Below are positions 1 to 8,324 of a DNA stretch of 34,869 nucleotides, piece by piece. Below the pieces are notes generated by a model. It had not been told where the DNA came from, did not search any database, and was given only the letters and a program-made list of their open reading frames with translations. Source of the DNA: Akkermansia muciniphila (GTDB taxonomy: Bacteria > Verrucomicrobiota > Verrucomicrobiia > Verrucomicrobiales > Akkermansiaceae). The stretch lies in assembly GCA_945862285.1 (NCBI GenBank), contig CAMAYN010000016.1, forward strand, positions 1 through 34,869. The letters run 5' to 3'. The translations under genes and the position numbers were made by a program. The first letter of the stretch is position 1, and every line of letters starts with the position of its first letter.

Positions 1-554
1 GCATCACTGCGGAATTGATGGTAAAAACGCCAATCCATCAAGGAGTAACGCACGGCACTCAGCGCAGTGTAGCGGGTGTTATCGCGCAGCTCCGAAAGCA
101 TCGATTCCGGGCCATGCATGGGCAACTCCAAATGCTCCATCTTGCCTTGTGGCGAACGAATTTTCACCATCGGGCCTTTGCGGGATGCGACTTCGCGCTC
201 CGAGAGCCGAATGCTTTCTGATTTGATGTCCGGATCTGTGCGAAAGGCGGTAGATGGACCAGAAGGAATCAACCCACAAATCATTTCATACGAAAAATTT
301 TCATGCACAACTTGCCACGAGATACGCCGAGGTTCTTTGCCCCAATCGCCACCCCATAACACACTCGGCATGCCGCCCTCTTCGGCGAGCGATTGCGCAA
401 AGCTCCCTTCAGCCATTTTTTGCATGAGCGCCAGTGCTCGATAAACATTCGATTTCCCGACACCATTGCCGCCTGTGATCACATTCACACGGCTGAGATT
501 CAGCCGCAAGTCGCGTAACGAACGATAGCCTTTGATGTGGATGTGTGACATCAT
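1..554 (-). CDS. Predicted ATPase (COG4637/AAA_21-like), 3' end cut by window edge
   Basis: This reading frame is missing from the ORF track because it runs off the left edge without a stop. I translated it by hand: 184 open codons starting at ATG-ATG (554 or 551). The N-terminus has the SMC/RecF-like form MSHIHIKGYRSLRDLRLNLS, followed by a Walker A motif GGNGVGKSN and then YRALALMQKMAEGSFAQSL. This is the layout of the COG4637 family of predicted ATPases, often annotated AAA_21. The visible part ends in a WRFYHQFRSD-type motif, also typical of that family. Walker B and the signature region lie outside the window. The start is 15 bp after the hydroxylase stop, so it is probably the last gene of a minus-strand operon. 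The cellular role of this family is not established; DNA-linked or overcoming-lysogeny-defect-like (OLD-like) functions are only analogies. Confidence 0.85.
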   Translation of the reverse strand, partial: MMSHIHIKGYRSLRDLRLNLSRVNVITGGNGVGKSNVYRALALMQKMAEGSFAQSLAEEGGMPSVLWGGDWGKEPRRISWQVVHENFSYEMICGLIPSGPSTAFRTDPDIKSESIRLSEREVASRKGPMVKIRSPQGKMEHLELPMHGPESMLSELRDNTRYTALSAVRYSLMDWRFYHQFRSD

Positions 555-569
555 GGCAATAGTTATCGA

Positions 570-1388
570 TCAATTGCCGCTTGGATTTTGCGAAAGAGGC
601 TCTTTGGTGAGATTTCTTTTAAACCGTTTTGGTAGCAGGGGATGCAGCAATTGTGCGGGATAATTTTTTGGAAATGGCTCACGAATGCCAAACTCGTTAG
701 GCTCATGCCCCGGATGTTTGTAGGTGCCAAAGAGGAGATCCATCAAGGGCGAAAGATTGGCATAGTTGCCAGCAAAACGATCTTTCGCATGGTGCCAGTG
801 ATGCAATTCTGGAGCACCGATGAGGGCACGTAGCGGGCCGAGCGGCAGTTTCACGTTCGAGTGAATATAGATCGCCCAAATCCCACGAAATGCCGTGAAG
901 CCTGCCAAGGTTCCTAGATCAAAGCCGAGCAGAAATGCGGGTAAATTGATCAGCCCCACCGTGTAAATGGTATCGAGCGGATGCTCGCGATGCGCGGCTA
1001 ACCAGTCGAGGTGTTCCGCGCTGTGATGGACGGCATGAAAGCGCCATAGGAATGGCACGCGATGTTGAATGCGGTGTCCCCAATAGATCAAAAAATCACT
1101 CAATAGCAGCATCTCGATCACCTGAAGCCACCACGGCTGTGCGGCGATGGCGAGGCGGAAATTCATCGGCACAATTTGCACAAGATAGGGTGCACACCAC
1201 GCCAGAGCACCAAAGACTACGCTCCCCCAAATCAAGTATTGCCCCAAAAAATAACAAAGATCCGTCAGCCAACCTGGGCGGAAAAATTTCTGCGCCTTTG
1301 CGGGGAAACATCGCTCCAAGGGAGAAAAAACGACCGCTAAAAAGACAAAGCTCACCAGCGGTGCGGCGAAAAAATACAAGGCGTTCAT
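570..1388 (-). CDS. Sterol desaturase / fatty acid hydroxylase family protein
   Basis: A 272-aa integral membrane protein with the di-iron histidine clusters of the fatty acid hydroxylase superfamily (PF04116): HRIQH near residue 105, HAVHH near 118, HREH near 133 and ELHHWHH near 195. Several hydrophobic segments occupy the first 100 residues. Members of this family use O2 and a di-iron centre in the membrane to hydroxylate or desaturate lipids, sterols or carotenoids; the substrate here cannot be told from sequence. Its ATG overlaps the stop of the upstream gene by 4 bp (ATGA), and the ATPase gene follows 15 bp later, so the three genes are probably co-transcribed and the first pair translationally coupled. 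Length is normal for the short bacterial members. Confidence 0.9.
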   Translation of the reverse strand: MNALYFFAAPLVSFVFLAVVFSPLERCFPAKAQKFFRPGWLTDLCYFLGQYLIWGSVVFGALAWCAPYLVQIVPMNFRLAIAAQPWWLQVIEMLLLSDFLIYWGHRIQHRVPFLWRFHAVHHSAEHLDWLAAHREHPLDTIYTVGLINLPAFLLGFDLGTLAGFTAFRGIWAIYIHSNVKLPLGPLRALIGAPELHHWHHAKDRFAGNYANLSPLMDLLFGTYKHPGHEPNEFGIREPFPKNYPAQLLHPLLPKRFKRNLTKEPLSQNPSGN

Positions 1389-1864
1389 TTTTTCTCGTTG
1401 GCGCGCTTATTTATAAAGTCGTCGATGTTATCACGAGTAATCTCAAGGTCCCCCGAGTCGAAGGCAGGAGCCATTTTCGATGAGGGCAGCAAGCGTTTTG
1501 GCGGTTCTTCTACGGCTTGTTTTATTTCTTCAAAGGAAAAAGCTCTAAGACTTTTCGATGAATGCATCAGCGAGTTCTTTTTCTGAGATTCAAGCATCGC
1601 GCGGATTTGATCATCGCTCATGATCAGCCCAGACTTTGAAGATCTCAGCATGGACTCGCGGGCACGTTTCACTTCTTCATCGGTCACGGTCGGATGTACT
1701 ACAGTCCTTTGCTCATTCGGCGTGTCTGTCTGCACCTGCTTTTCTGCCGCATTTTCGGTAGGCATGGCGCTTGGCTTGTCTTTCTCCGACATATACCAAA
1801 TGTAACAGGAACCTAAAGTGACAGAAACGGCTAAGACGACGACCTTGCTAAAGTGATTGCTCAT
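1385..1864 (-). CDS. Small membrane-anchored or lipoprotein-like hypothetical protein
   Basis: I do not recognise a family. The track ORF begins at 1900, but I prefer the internal ATG at 1864 because it puts a signal-like segment at the N-terminus (MSNHFSKVVVLAVSVTLGSC). That segment can be read as a single transmembrane anchor or as a lipoprotein signal with an LGSC lipobox. The remaining roughly 130 residues are hydrophilic, rich in Lys, Glu and Ser, and look partly disordered. A short motif recurs loosely (SMLRSSKSGLIMSDDQIRAM, then SLMHSSKSLRAFSFEEIKQA), suggesting an internal duplication around residues 75 to 115. The gene overlaps the hydroxylase start by 4 bp, so it is probably the first gene of that operon. 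Confidence 0.65.
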   Translation of the reverse strand: MSNHFSKVVVLAVSVTLGSCYIWYMSEKDKPSAMPTENAAEKQVQTDTPNEQRTVVHPTVTDEEVKRARESMLRSSKSGLIMSDDQIRAMLESQKKNSLMHSSKSLRAFSFEEIKQAVEEPPKRLLPSSKMAPAFDSGDLEITRDNIDDFINKRANEKK

Positions 1865-1923
1865 GACAATAGCTGTAGAGTTTCGGATTTGGCCTGTCAA
1901 TCAGGGAAATGGCCAATGTGATT

Positions 1924-1947
1924 CACGGCGATCAACACGGCGATCAA
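1924..1947. repeat. Perfect 12-bp tandem duplication
   Basis: CACGGCGATCAA occurs twice head to tail with no mismatch. The second copy runs into the left arm of the inverted repeat that follows, so the duplication may have arisen at the edge of that element. Confidence 0.8.
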
Positions 1948-2115
1948 GCTAGGGAGAATTTACCTAAGCTCGATCATGCTTGTGCTATTTTTTTACCACG
2001 GATGAAGAGGATGAACACGGATTTGATTGCATTTTAATAAAATCGATCCTTCCAACATTCCAAAATCCCACCAAAAACCTCTTCATCCGTGATTTTGATT
2101 CCCTAGCTTGATCGC
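1940..2115. repeat. Compound inverted-repeat element in intergenic DNA
   Basis: The outer arms are a perfect 16-bp inverted repeat, GCGATCAAGCTAGGGA at 1940-1955 and its complement at 2100-2115. Nested inside is a perfect 14-bp inverted repeat, CACGGATGAAGAGG at 1997-2010 and its complement at 2078-2091. The inner motif with its neighbouring GATGAACACGGATTT resembles the ACCACGGATGAACACGGAT-type repeats I associate with many PVC and related genomes. That comparison is from memory and was not searched. The element lies about 75 bp upstream of a minus-strand operon start and contains no gene; the overlapping track ORF 1985-2293 is not credible. It could be a REP-like or MITE-like element, or a large transcribed hairpin. 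Confidence 0.7.
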
Positions 2116-2250
2116 AGATTGTCCGAACCTTCTCGCCTTGACGGATGCGACGTAGCGTCCGCAGATTCGCATGCATCACGGTGGATGTTGTTTGCGCGGT
2201 CTGACGGGTTTGGGCGGGCAAAAACGGGGTGGCGGCGGGGTGCGCGTGGT

Positions 2251-2460
2251 TTTTGGGAGGCGAAAATTGGGGCGTACGCGGATTCGGAGGCATTTTGGGC
2301 GGCGGAAATCGAGGCGTTGGCGCGTACGGAGGCTTTTCGGGCGGCGGGAATCGAGGCGCGGACGGGCGTGGAGTGATTTGTGAAGACAGAAATGGGGGGA
2401 CGCTGGCGCGTGGGGCGATTTTGGGTGACGGAAATCAAGGCGCTGGTGCGCGGGGGGCGA
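2251..2460. repeat. Degenerate 42-bp tandem repeat array, five units, GC-rich
   Basis: Five consecutive units of exactly 42 bp start at 2251, 2293, 2335, 2377 and 2419, each opening with TTT or TTTT followed by a G-rich block. Units 2 and 3 are the most alike, sharing CGGGCGGCGG with small changes and then AATCGAGGCG. A sixth, weak unit may follow at 2461. Because 42 is a multiple of three, several frames stay open on both strands (track ORFs 2103-2696 minus, 2229-2576 plus and others) and encode 14-residue repeats. None has a recognisable domain and they overlap each other, so I treat the stretch between 2116 and 2644 as gene-free repeat DNA. Confidence 0.75.
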
Positions 2461-2644
2461 TTTCTTGGTGCCAAGATGGGAAGCTGCGGGATTTCTTGGC
2501 GGTGCTCAAGCGGCGGACAGAGCGGCAGGGGCATGCGGTGGCAGTGGGAGCCATTCTTCATGCATCGTTCGCTTAAATTCGCTTGACCACTACTTTCAGT
2601 TACACCCCATGGCCAAATCGAAGAGATCAGATGGGCGTTCCGTT

Positions 2645-3334
2645 TTACTGAATGGCTTTTTCCGCAGGGCGTGGCGCGATGTCGTAATAGCGACAAATGT
2701 GCAGTGGATTGTATTCCAGCGGACTATCGAAGATAAAAATATAATTTCTGCGACCTGGGCGATGTCCCCACTGACTTGAATAAACGGGGCGCACTTCTTG
2801 GTCTTTTACCATACCAAATAGCACGTCGATTTCGGTAATTTCCTTTTTCCATTTATTATTAGAAATGGTCTGATTCGCGCCTGCGTTGATGGCGATTTTC
2901 TCCGAACCAAGTATCACAGAAATGGCGCTGCGGGAGAAGTTGAAAACGCGATAGTCGCCGGAAGATACTTTTGCGGAACCGATGTCGTAGGCAACGAGTC
3001 GCAAGGGCTTATCCTTCGATTTCACGCATGCAAGTAAAACGCGATCTGAATCTGCCGGTAATTCCACCCATGCTGCGGGCGTGGGCGGGGTATCTTGCGA
3101 AAATTCTTCTTTCGCATTTCGTAGCACGAATTTTGATGATCCCTCATACCGCATCATTTCGCCAATGCCCGTGGAGTTTGCCGAAAATTCAGTAATCTCT
3201 TTGCCGTTGTGAAAAAACTTACCTTCCACGAACTCGTCTAAGGCGATGGTGACGATTTCCGTTTTGATTTTCGCTTCTTGGGCCGTGGATAGAAAAGTCA
3301 AGGTTGCGATGAAGAATAGGAGCCAATGTTTCAT
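2645..3334 (-). CDS. Secreted hypothetical protein downstream of the Verru_Chthon gene
   Basis: The track ORF starts at 3502, inside the upstream gene. The ATG at 3334 gives a clean signal peptide (MKHWLLFFIATLTFLSTAQE) and a 229-aa product. The mature part is predicted to be mainly beta strand with no cysteine-rich or catalytic motif that I recognise. It contains VEGKFFHNGKEITEF and a C-terminal RNYIFIFDSPLEYNPLHICR. It starts 25 bp after the stop of the 1210-aa prepilin-like gene, so the two are probably co-transcribed and may work together at the cell surface. The standard B, C and D partners of a Verru_Chthon cassette are prepilin-like; this protein has an ordinary signal peptide, so it does not look like one of them. 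Confidence 0.75.
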   Translation of the reverse strand: MKHWLLFFIATLTFLSTAQEAKIKTEIVTIALDEFVEGKFFHNGKEITEFSANSTGIGEMMRYEGSSKFVLRNAKEEFSQDTPPTPAAWVELPADSDRVLLACVKSKDKPLRLVAYDIGSAKVSSGDYRVFNFSRSAISVILGSEKIAINAGANQTISNNKWKKEITEIDVLFGMVKDQEVRPVYSSQWGHRPGRRNYIFIFDSPLEYNPLHICRYYDIAPRPAEKAIQ

Positions 3335-3359
3335 AGGTAAAATCGGTTGGGTTAGAGAA

Positions 3360-6300
3360 TTAGATTTCGTTTTGATTGAGCCAACGGAAAGAAACGATGT
3401 CAAACCTGCGACCAAAGGCGCGATTGACGTTCGAATTGAGCACAGCAGGTTTGGTGTGTGCACGGTCGGTGGGATCTGTGAAAGGACTGCTGCGTTGCAC
3501 AAACGCCTCGCACCAAGCTCTGGCCAAGACTTTTCCCGTGGAATCGAGCGCTTCGCCGCATGTGCGAATGCGGAAATAATCGGATCGCGCTTGGAGAATC
3601 GGTCCTAGAGATTGCAAAATGTCGCCTTGTTGGAGGTAGCCAGCATTACCAGCGGCACTACTTTCGCCATTCATGGCCGCGGAAAACTGATTCCCATTTG
3701 GCTGCACGGCTGGCTCTCCTACGGTGTTGGGCAGGCCGGCATTCACGGTGCGATCAAGTGCCGCTTGCAGTGCCCCTTTTCGCTGATTTTCTGGGCGATT
3801 GGTGGAAAATGGATTACGATTGACAAATTCAGCCATGGAGCGGAACGGGCCACGGGCTTTCACTTCATTGACAATCTCTGTGGCGAGTTGATCCAGTTCA
3901 TCGTCGGATAGCTGTCGCCAGCCCTTCCAGAACCCGTCACTTTGCCCCGACTGACCGCGCAAGTACGGTGCTTGGGAGAGGACGGAGCCAAAGCGATTGA
4001 AGCGAATGCCGCCATTGTTCGACCATGAAACGGCTGTGCCCTCACGGTTCACTACTGGCAATTCCGAGGAACCCATCGACGACAGAACGGCCTTCCAGGC
4101 ATTTTTTGAAGTCGAGTTGACGTTAAAAGCACCAGTGATTCTGATGCGAGCGGCGATGGCTTCCGGAGCCCGATTGCCTGCGCCAGAGATGATCTCATCA
4201 ATGCCCACATCGCCGCCGATTGGAAAAAATTGCATACGCGGATTCGGCAGTGTCTGTTGACCAGAGACGAGGCGTTTCATGTCAAACGTCGCATTTAAGC
4301 TCGTTCCGGTTCGATTCAAATAATCAGCGCCGAGTGTAGAAAAGAAAAACCCATCCCAAAGACGTCGATTCACATCATAGGAAACATCGGTGATATTTAA
4401 TCCCGAAAACCCGCCAAAATTCGGGTTTTGCGTAGCATTTAAAGGAATACGCGGATTGGCATACGAATTCCCGACGATGAACCCGGGCTCGAAGTTGTAT
4501 CTACCAATTTGCGCGTGTTGGAACTGGCCGATCGAAGACAGCGGCGCTCTGGGAATATCATAGATGATGACGTGATTTTTCCCACCAGCCAAAGTGTTCG
4601 ATGCTCCGCCGTAACCTTGGTAACGCCCACCCGCACGGTTGACCTGAGGTTCAGAAATGGCACTGCCCGCTTCACTTACAAGGCCGCGATTGCCACCGAT
4701 TCCGTCGCCGATCCCACGACTAGGAAAGCTGTAAGCGCCAAGCCATGGGGAAGTGGTGTGCCAGCCAGTGCGCTGCCCCGCAGAGCTAACATTGGAGCCA
4801 TCCCAGCGGGAGTTCGTGACCATGGCACGAGGATTACAATCAATCCAACCGCGGAGAGTTTGTGTTTGGTCGGGATTTTCTACTTGATTGGTAGTGCGCA
4901 GGTTGAAAGCCCAGGTAGCGATGTGAGGGTTAACATTGCCATTGGCGACATCTTGAATCAGATACTTGACGCGATTGGCCTTCGGTAAGATCGGCTCTGG
5001 TACGGTGACGGGCCCCACTGTGCTGGGATCAATACCGCCATTCCATGTTTCTGTGCATCGGCTGAGAGTGCCCCCAGAAGATTTCAACGTAAACCAAGCA
5101 GAGGAAACGCGATCCGTTTGTATCGAAAATCGGGGAGGCTGACTTCCGACCGCTTGGGTGGTTCCGGCAAACTGCGTGTCTTGGAGAAAAATTCGATCAA
5201 ACCAGATTCGACTTCCTTCAGGCAAAATCAGATCGGTATTCGATGAGTTTTTTAAGTTCAGGCGAAATCCCCCTCTTTCACTCCAACCCGAAACGAGGGA
5301 GCGCGGGCCCGAACCCAAATCCGACTCTGCTTGCACGGAAAACAAGCGAAATTCACCAGGTTCTAAATCCACATTAGGAGTAACGAGCTGAATGTAGCGG
5401 CCACCTGCTCGAGAATTGGCGCTGGCATCGCTAGGAATTTGTGTGCCACCACCGACGAACCAGGTATTTCTCATCCATAGCTGGTTGATTTGTGGTGTGG
5501 GATTGTTCGGCGTGGTGAAGGAGAATTCAAAGTAGGGATAAAGAGCCCATTCAAAAGTATAGGTGGCATTGCGAATTTTTACATTATAAGGATTCCAGAT
5601 GCCGACGAGTGGTTGCACCACGATCTGCGCCCTGTATTGAGCGGGAGTGCTTCCTTGCGTGGGGCTTTGAAGAATGGAATTAAAGCGGAATCCCATTTGA
5701 AACATGGATGCCACCGGAGTTACGGGGCTGTTTGTGTGTTGAATGTCGCGCAGGAATGCTCCACCGGCATCGTGTCGTGTGTAGGGTGGCCAGTTTTTGA
5801 AACGCAAGTCGGCTTCTAAACTTGGCGTTGCCTGTACGATGGGAAGTTCTTGTCCTGATAGGTTTTGCCACATTGTCGCATAATTCCAGAGATTCCCCCA
5901 GTTTGGCCCGACACCTGCATTTACGGCATTACTGATATTTTCGCTTAAAAAGAATAATGACGGATTACTGGCAGGCGCGAAATCGATTCGATTGATGCCG
6001 CCTGATGCTGAGGCTGTGGCAGTAGAGCCGAAGTAGGGTGTGCTATAATTTTTATTCGCTTGGGAACGATCAAAGATCAGCGATAGATCGGCTTTCATGC
6101 CTCCTGCATCGCAGTTGACGGGAAGTCCATGACCACCTGTCGTGAGGTCGTGAAAGTATTGTTGCGGGAGGTTATTTTGATTGGCCACAAGAGCCACTGT
6201 GGAGAGGGAAAGAAGGCGGCTTTTACTGACTGTTCCTGTGGGAAGTGGGGCGAATTTTTGCCAATTCCCCGCCGCTTGATCCATGTTGACCAAGCCGTAT

Positions 6301-6992
6301 TCCAGCGGGGAATTCGCTCGTGCATAGCGCTCGGCATCATTTTGTGGCGCGGTGGTCGGCTTCTCGATATCCACTCGGGCTTTTGCCCCTTCATCTGAAA
6401 TCCAATACGCATAACGCCCGAGTTGACTACCCTGCGTCACGTTCACAACGGGGGCAAGTAAATCTTGCTGTTGTGCTCCATTGAGGAAACGCGCCACCAG
6501 CAGAGCGTTACCTTGCGTGGTAGAATTTGATGCGGTCAATGTTGTCGATGGATCGGGATTATTTCCGCTTACTAACCAACGGACTTGGGAGGCTTTCGGG
6601 TCTTGTGGGCGATTGGCCGCAGCGGAATTGGTCACGCCAATCCAATACGGGTTCGCGGATTGGCTGGCATTCATCACCTCCGCATTCATCGTGACACTTT
6701 GATCGATCCCGGCATTTCGCTGGAGATTCCCCAGTGCGATCATCATCGCCATACGTGCATTTGCGCGAGCCGTAGTTTGCGCGGATTGCGCGGCAGAATT
6801 CCGCAAACTGATGCTGCTCAGGCTGAGCATTCCCACGGCAATTATGGCGAGTAAGACCATCATGGAAATCGTAATCACCAAGGTGAATCCTTTATGCCTA
6901 ACTCGAGGTTGTTTTATACAAGAAAAACACTTCACCTGCATCGACGATTCGATTTCAAGTATCGTACTTTTTTCGCACGTAAACATTTTCAT
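3360..6992 (-). CDS. Verru_Chthon cassette protein A-like, prepilin-type surface protein
   Basis: A 1210-aa protein with a type IV prepilin-like N-terminus: a basic leader ending RHKG, then FTLVITISMMVLLAIIAVGM. This is followed by a segment ARANARMAMMIALGNLQ and a GIDQSVT element, which match my recollection of Verru_Chthon cassette protein A (TIGR02600-like). Family members are thought to be exported by a type II secretion/pilus-type route after prepilin peptidase cleavage at G/F. Position +5 of the mature protein is Ile instead of the usual Glu. The rest is a long Asn-, Ser- and Gly-rich exported region. An alternative ATG at 6941 would shorten the leader from 35 to 18 residues; neither start has a Shine-Dalgarno sequence. 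The usual B, C and D genes are absent. Confidence 0.8.
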   Translation of the reverse strand: MKMFTCEKSTILEIESSMQVKCFSCIKQPRVRHKGFTLVITISMMVLLAIIAVGMLSLSSISLRNSAAQSAQTTARANARMAMMIALGNLQRNAGIDQSVTMNAEVMNASQSANPYWIGVTNSAAANRPQDPKASQVRWLVSGNNPDPSTTLTASNSTTQGNALLVARFLNGAQQQDLLAPVVNVTQGSQLGRYAYWISDEGAKARVDIEKPTTAPQNDAERYARANSPLEYGLVNMDQAAGNWQKFAPLPTGTVSKSRLLSLSTVALVANQNNLPQQYFHDLTTGGHGLPVNCDAGGMKADLSLIFDRSQANKNYSTPYFGSTATASASGGINRIDFAPASNPSLFFLSENISNAVNAGVGPNWGNLWNYATMWQNLSGQELPIVQATPSLEADLRFKNWPPYTRHDAGGAFLRDIQHTNSPVTPVASMFQMGFRFNSILQSPTQGSTPAQYRAQIVVQPLVGIWNPYNVKIRNATYTFEWALYPYFEFSFTTPNNPTPQINQLWMRNTWFVGGGTQIPSDASANSRAGGRYIQLVTPNVDLEPGEFRLFSVQAESDLGSGPRSLVSGWSERGGFRLNLKNSSNTDLILPEGSRIWFDRIFLQDTQFAGTTQAVGSQPPRFSIQTDRVSSAWFTLKSSGGTLSRCTETWNGGIDPSTVGPVTVPEPILPKANRVKYLIQDVANGNVNPHIATWAFNLRTTNQVENPDQTQTLRGWIDCNPRAMVTNSRWDGSNVSSAGQRTGWHTTSPWLGAYSFPSRGIGDGIGGNRGLVSEAGSAISEPQVNRAGGRYQGYGGASNTLAGGKNHVIIYDIPRAPLSSIGQFQHAQIGRYNFEPGFIVGNSYANPRIPLNATQNPNFGGFSGLNITDVSYDVNRRLWDGFFFSTLGADYLNRTGTSLNATFDMKRLVSGQQTLPNPRMQFFPIGGDVGIDEIISGAGNRAPEAIAARIRITGAFNVNSTSKNAWKAVLSSMGSSELPVVNREGTAVSWSNNGGIRFNRFGSVLSQAPYLRGQSGQSDGFWKGWRQLSDDELDQLATEIVNEVKARGPFRSMAEFVNRNPFSTNRPENQRKGALQAALDRTVNAGLPNTVGEPAVQPNGNQFSAAMNGESSAAGNAGYLQQGDILQSLGPILQARSDYFRIRTCGEALDSTGKVLARAWCEAFVQRSSPFTDPTDRAHTKPAVLNSNVNRAFGRRFDIVSFRWLNQNEI

Positions 6993-7105
6993 TGGGTTTT
7001 CTCAGTTAGGCAATAAAGGTTCACCTAGGAAAGTAGAACTTAGTCGGAATACATCATTGACCACAAGGTAGGAATGCGTATAATTTCTTTAAATTTGCGC
7101 ATCGT

Positions 7106-8290
7106 ATGTCACGGATAATCAAAGAGGATCATGCTCCCCCAAAGGTTGCGGTTTTAGTCGATACATCGACGAGTTGGGGAAGAAGTGTGGTCGAAGGGAT
7201 CCATTCCTACCAAAGCATGCATCGGCGCTGGCACATTTATGTGGCACCGAAGGGATTAGATGAAAAATTATCCTTGCCTCGAGGGTGGCAAGGTCAAGGA
7301 GTGATTGCTCGCATCGGGTATCGCGAATTATCCAAACAACTGAAACAGAGCAAGTTGCCTGTCGTCAATGTTTCGGGGATTCGCGTGCCGGGAGCGAACT
7401 TCTCGCGCATCACGACAGACTTGAGAAAATCGGCAAGTTTGGCAGCGGAGCATTTCTTGAATCATGGGCTTCGGCATTTTGCGTATTTTAGTACAATTCG
7501 TATCGATTACGTATCCCAGCATCAACAAGCCTTCACGAATCACGTTCAGAAACGTGGTTGGAGTTGTCGGATTTTTGAGCCGGATGAGCGGGCGGGGCAT
7601 GATTCCGAATGGACGATGGATTTATCCAAGGTCAAAGCATGGATCGCCTCGTTGCCAAAGCCGGTGGGGATTTTGACATGGGCATCGAGCGCGGCGAGGG
7701 AATTCATTTATGCATGTTTAGAAAATGGTTACAAGATTCCCGAAGAAATTGCGATCTTGAGTGGCTCGGATGACGATTTATTTTGTAAAGTCGCACCGGT
7801 GCCTATTTCCGCCGTCAGCGTAGCCGCCGAGGAAATTGGTTTCTTAGCAGCGAAACGTCTCGAAGAAATGATGACATCTCCCCAATGGATCAAGCAGGCC
7901 GATGTTTTCGTGCCACCCGTTGGAATTACCACACGCCAATCGACAGAGATTCTTGCTGTGGATGATGCGGCGCTTGCGAAAGCATTACGCTACATCCGTG
8001 AAGATCCATCGCGCAATATTCATGTGGACGATGTCGCAGCAGTAGCAGGTTTTTGTCGGCGTGTGTTAGAACAGCGCTTCGCCAAAGTTCTCGGGCGATC
8101 ACCCGCAGCGGAAATCAAACGCGTGCGAGTCGAATATGCACTTCATTTATTACAAACAACGAACTTCCGCATCGCTGATGTTGCGGAAAAATCGGGATTC
8201 TCTTCCGCTGAATATATGGCGACTGTTTTCCGCAGTGAATTAGGCGCAGCTCCTCTGAGTTTTAGGAGAAATAAGCCAGTCCCTTCGTAA
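7106..8290 (+). CDS. XylR-like transcriptional regulator, periplasmic-binding fold plus AraC HTH
   Basis: A 394-aa regulator with two parts. Residues about 14 to 265 form a LacI/periplasmic-binding-type sensor domain (VAVLVDTSTSWGRSVVEGIH at the start, then GVIARI, LPVVNVSG and ILTWASSAAREFIYACLENG). Residues about 285 to 390 form an AraC-type double helix-turn-helix (DDVAAVAGFCRRVLEQRF, then RIADVAEKSGFSSAEYMATV). This is the XylR architecture, common in Verrucomicrobiota for sensing sugars; the ligand is unknown. It diverges from the Verru_Chthon gene with a 113-bp gap, so it could control that operon from the shared promoter region, but its targets may also be elsewhere. It converges on mnmE with a 34-bp gap. 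Confidence 0.9.
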   Translation: MSRIIKEDHAPPKVAVLVDTSTSWGRSVVEGIHSYQSMHRRWHIYVAPKGLDEKLSLPRGWQGQGVIARIGYRELSKQLKQSKLPVVNVSGIRVPGANFSRITTDLRKSASLAAEHFLNHGLRHFAYFSTIRIDYVSQHQQAFTNHVQKRGWSCRIFEPDERAGHDSEWTMDLSKVKAWIASLPKPVGILTWASSAAREFIYACLENGYKIPEEIAILSGSDDDLFCKVAPVPISAVSVAAEEIGFLAAKRLEEMMTSPQWIKQADVFVPPVGITTRQSTEILAVDDAALAKALRYIREDPSRNIHVDDVAAVAGFCRRVLEQRFAKVLGRSPAAEIKRVRVEYALHLLQTTNFRIADVAEKSGFSSAEYMATVFRSELGAAPLSFRRNKPVPS

Positions 8291-8324
8291 TTTTGCGCCC
8301 GCCGCAATTCGATTCGCAACATAT

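Noticed and set aside
2103-2696. 197-aa minus-strand ORF and several plus-strand ORFs in the GC-rich gap
   Set aside because: They overlap each other in different frames, consist of the 42-bp repeat translated, have no recognisable domain, and one runs into the neighbouring gene.
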